Positions 63,388 to 64,000 of a stretch of DNA of 64,000 bases are shown one piece after another (the stretch's first letter is position 1; every line of letters starts with the position of its first letter). Made by a program: the position numbers and the translations under genes. A model generated the notes under the pieces. It was not told the DNA's origin. It saw only the letters and a list, made by a program, of their open reading frames with translations, and ran no database searches. This stretch comes from Halobacillus kuroshimensis DSM 18393 (GTDB lineage: Bacteria > Bacillota > Bacilli > Bacillales > Halobacillaceae). Where the stretch lies: the NCBI RefSeq assembly GCF_000425705.1, contig NZ_AUDY01000003.1:23511-87510 (forward strand), given 5' to 3'.

Positions 63388-63462
63388 TGGAGCGGGAGAC
63401 GGGATTCGAACCCGCGACCCCCACCTTGGCAAGGTGGTGTTCTACCACTGAACTACTCCCGC
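63388..63462 (-). tRNA. tRNA-Gly (GCC)
   Basis: 75 nt with encoded CCA. Anticodon GCC in CCACCTTGCCAAGGTGG, acceptor GCGGGAG, T-arm GGTTCGAATCC. Three bases from tRNA-Ala. Confidence 0.98.
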
Positions 63463-63472
63463 AAAAAAGAGA

Positions 63473-63545
63473 TGAGCCATGAAGGATTCGAACCTTCGAC
63501 CCTCTGATTAAAAGTCAGATGCTCTACCAGCTGAGCTAATGGCTC
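63473..63545 (-). tRNA. tRNA-Lys (TTT)
   Basis: 73 nt, CCA not encoded. Anticodon TTT in CTGACTTTTAATCAG, acceptor GAGCCAT. Confidence 0.98.
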
Positions 63546-63636
63546 CTAAGGAAAATGATACTCGTTTTTTTATGAGCATTGCGCTCATTATATAGAATAT
63601 GCTCAACACATGGTAGTCTTATTCTTAAAGGAAATA

Positions 63637-63711
63637 TGGCTGGGCCAGCTGGATTCGAACCAGCGCATGACGGTACCAAAAACCGTTGCCTTACCGCTTG
63701 GCTATGGCCCA
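63637..63711 (-). tRNA. tRNA-Gln (TTG)
   Basis: 75 nt with encoded CCA. Anticodon TTG in ACGGTTTTTGGTACCGT, acceptor TGGGCCA pairing with TGGCCCA. Confidence 0.97.
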
Positions 63712-63824
63712 ACAAGTACAAAATTAGTATAACCATCTTAAGAATATTATACAATCATGTGGAATTTTTTCATAAAAAATAGCTGATGATTAAGTCAGCT
63801 TCTTATGAAACATTAAAATAAAAA

Positions 63825-63910
63825 TGGTGGAGGGAGTAGGACTCGAACCTACGAACCCGATGGGAGCGGATTTACAGTCCGCCGCGTTTGGCCAACTTCG
63901 CTATCCCTCC
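63825..63910 (-). tRNA. tRNA-Tyr (GTA)
   Basis: 86 nt with long variable arm and encoded CCA. Anticodon GTA in GCGGACTGTAAATCCGC, acceptor GGAGGGA. Confidence 0.98.
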
Positions 63911-63920
63911 ACTTGAAAAG

Positions 63921-63996
63921 TGGTGCCGGCCAGAGGACTTGAACCCCCAACCTACTGATTACAAATCAGTTGCTCTGCCAGTTGAGCTAGGCCGGC
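63921..63996 (-). tRNA. tRNA-Thr (TGT)
   Basis: 76 nt with encoded CCA. Anticodon TGT in CTGATTTGTAATCAG, acceptor GCCGGCC. First tRNA seen in the array; the operon may start beyond the window. Confidence 0.98.
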
Positions 63997-64000
63997 TAAA

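Noticed and set aside
63309..63996. Possible attachment site or integrated element at the tRNA array
   Set aside because: All six tRNAs are intact, with no duplicated 3' tRNA end and no integrase gene nearby.
1..64000. CRISPR array, prophage or toxin-antitoxin cluster
   Set aside because: No regular short direct repeats with spacers, no phage structural or integrase genes and no toxin-antitoxin pairs were seen.

Overview
The window is a contiguous, gene-dense stretch of a Bacillota chromosome, almost certainly a spore-forming Bacillaceae. The evidence is a T-box, an S-box and a glmS ribozyme, the cdaA-cdaR-glmM-glmS cluster, sigW-rsiW, a Spo0E-type phosphatase, a SigB-type promoter and strong AAGGAGG-type ribosome binding sites. 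The base composition, the acidic secreted domains and the MurE-like ligase would suit a moderately halophilic genus such as Halobacillus or Salimicrobium, but that is inference. I see no prophage, transposase, CRISPR array or rRNA.

Layout. 1-1.8 kb: the 5' part of a type 2 isoleucyl-tRNA synthetase gene under a T-box. 2-6.7 kb: a methyltransferase, a two-subunit bd-type quinol oxidase, glutaminase and a DUF4385 gene. 6.8-14.6 kb: an S-box riboswitch driving metI-metC-yitJ-metH, a complete route from an activated homoserine ester to methionine with a B12-dependent last step. 14.8-22.6 kb: a ferredoxin-NADP reductase-like flavoprotein, PadR-ChrA, a GAF-GAF-PAS-GGDEF-EAL protein followed by a ThDP enzyme, and a PCYCGC lipoprotein. 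22.8-26.6 kb (minus): GntR, ABC ATPase, permease with a large C-terminal domain, and an ECF sigma factor in one coupled operon.

26.7-38.9 kb is a mosaic of single genes: flavin reductase, AGCS symporter, CDP-alcohol transferase, UvsE, aldo/keto reductase, a DUF62 SAM hydrolase, a RibF-like protein, an HD hydrolase, a MurE-like Mur ligase, a CzrA-type ArsR regulator, a DJ-1/PfpI protein with a SigB-type promoter, and a VOC protein. 39-41 kb holds a FAD oxidoreductase gene between two diverged copies of a repeat, one of them carrying a 101-bp palindromic insert. 41-53.6 kb: a mini beta-carbonic-anhydrase-like protein, a large orphan membrane protein, an MBL hydrolase, cydDC under a Rex site, NUDIX plus kinase, MFS/AraC with overlapping 3' ends, a thioredoxin reductase, a copper-binding four-helix protein and a small phospholipase A2-like protein.

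53.7-63 kb is an envelope and regulation block: RodA, GlmS (with ribozyme), GlmM, CdaR, CdaA, RsiW, SigW, a Spo0E-like phosphatase and arginase. The window ends in a six-tRNA array (Thr-Tyr-Gln-Lys-Gly-Ala in transcription order).

The most interesting leads are the oxidase subunit I with Cys in place of the glutamate that ligates heme b595, the Ytr-like ABC operon ending in an ECF sigma gene with no anti-sigma beside it, the MurE paralogue with an altered specificity motif, the 95-residue PLA2-like protein, and a hairpin that spans a promoter -10 and the RBS of the PCYCGC lipoprotein.
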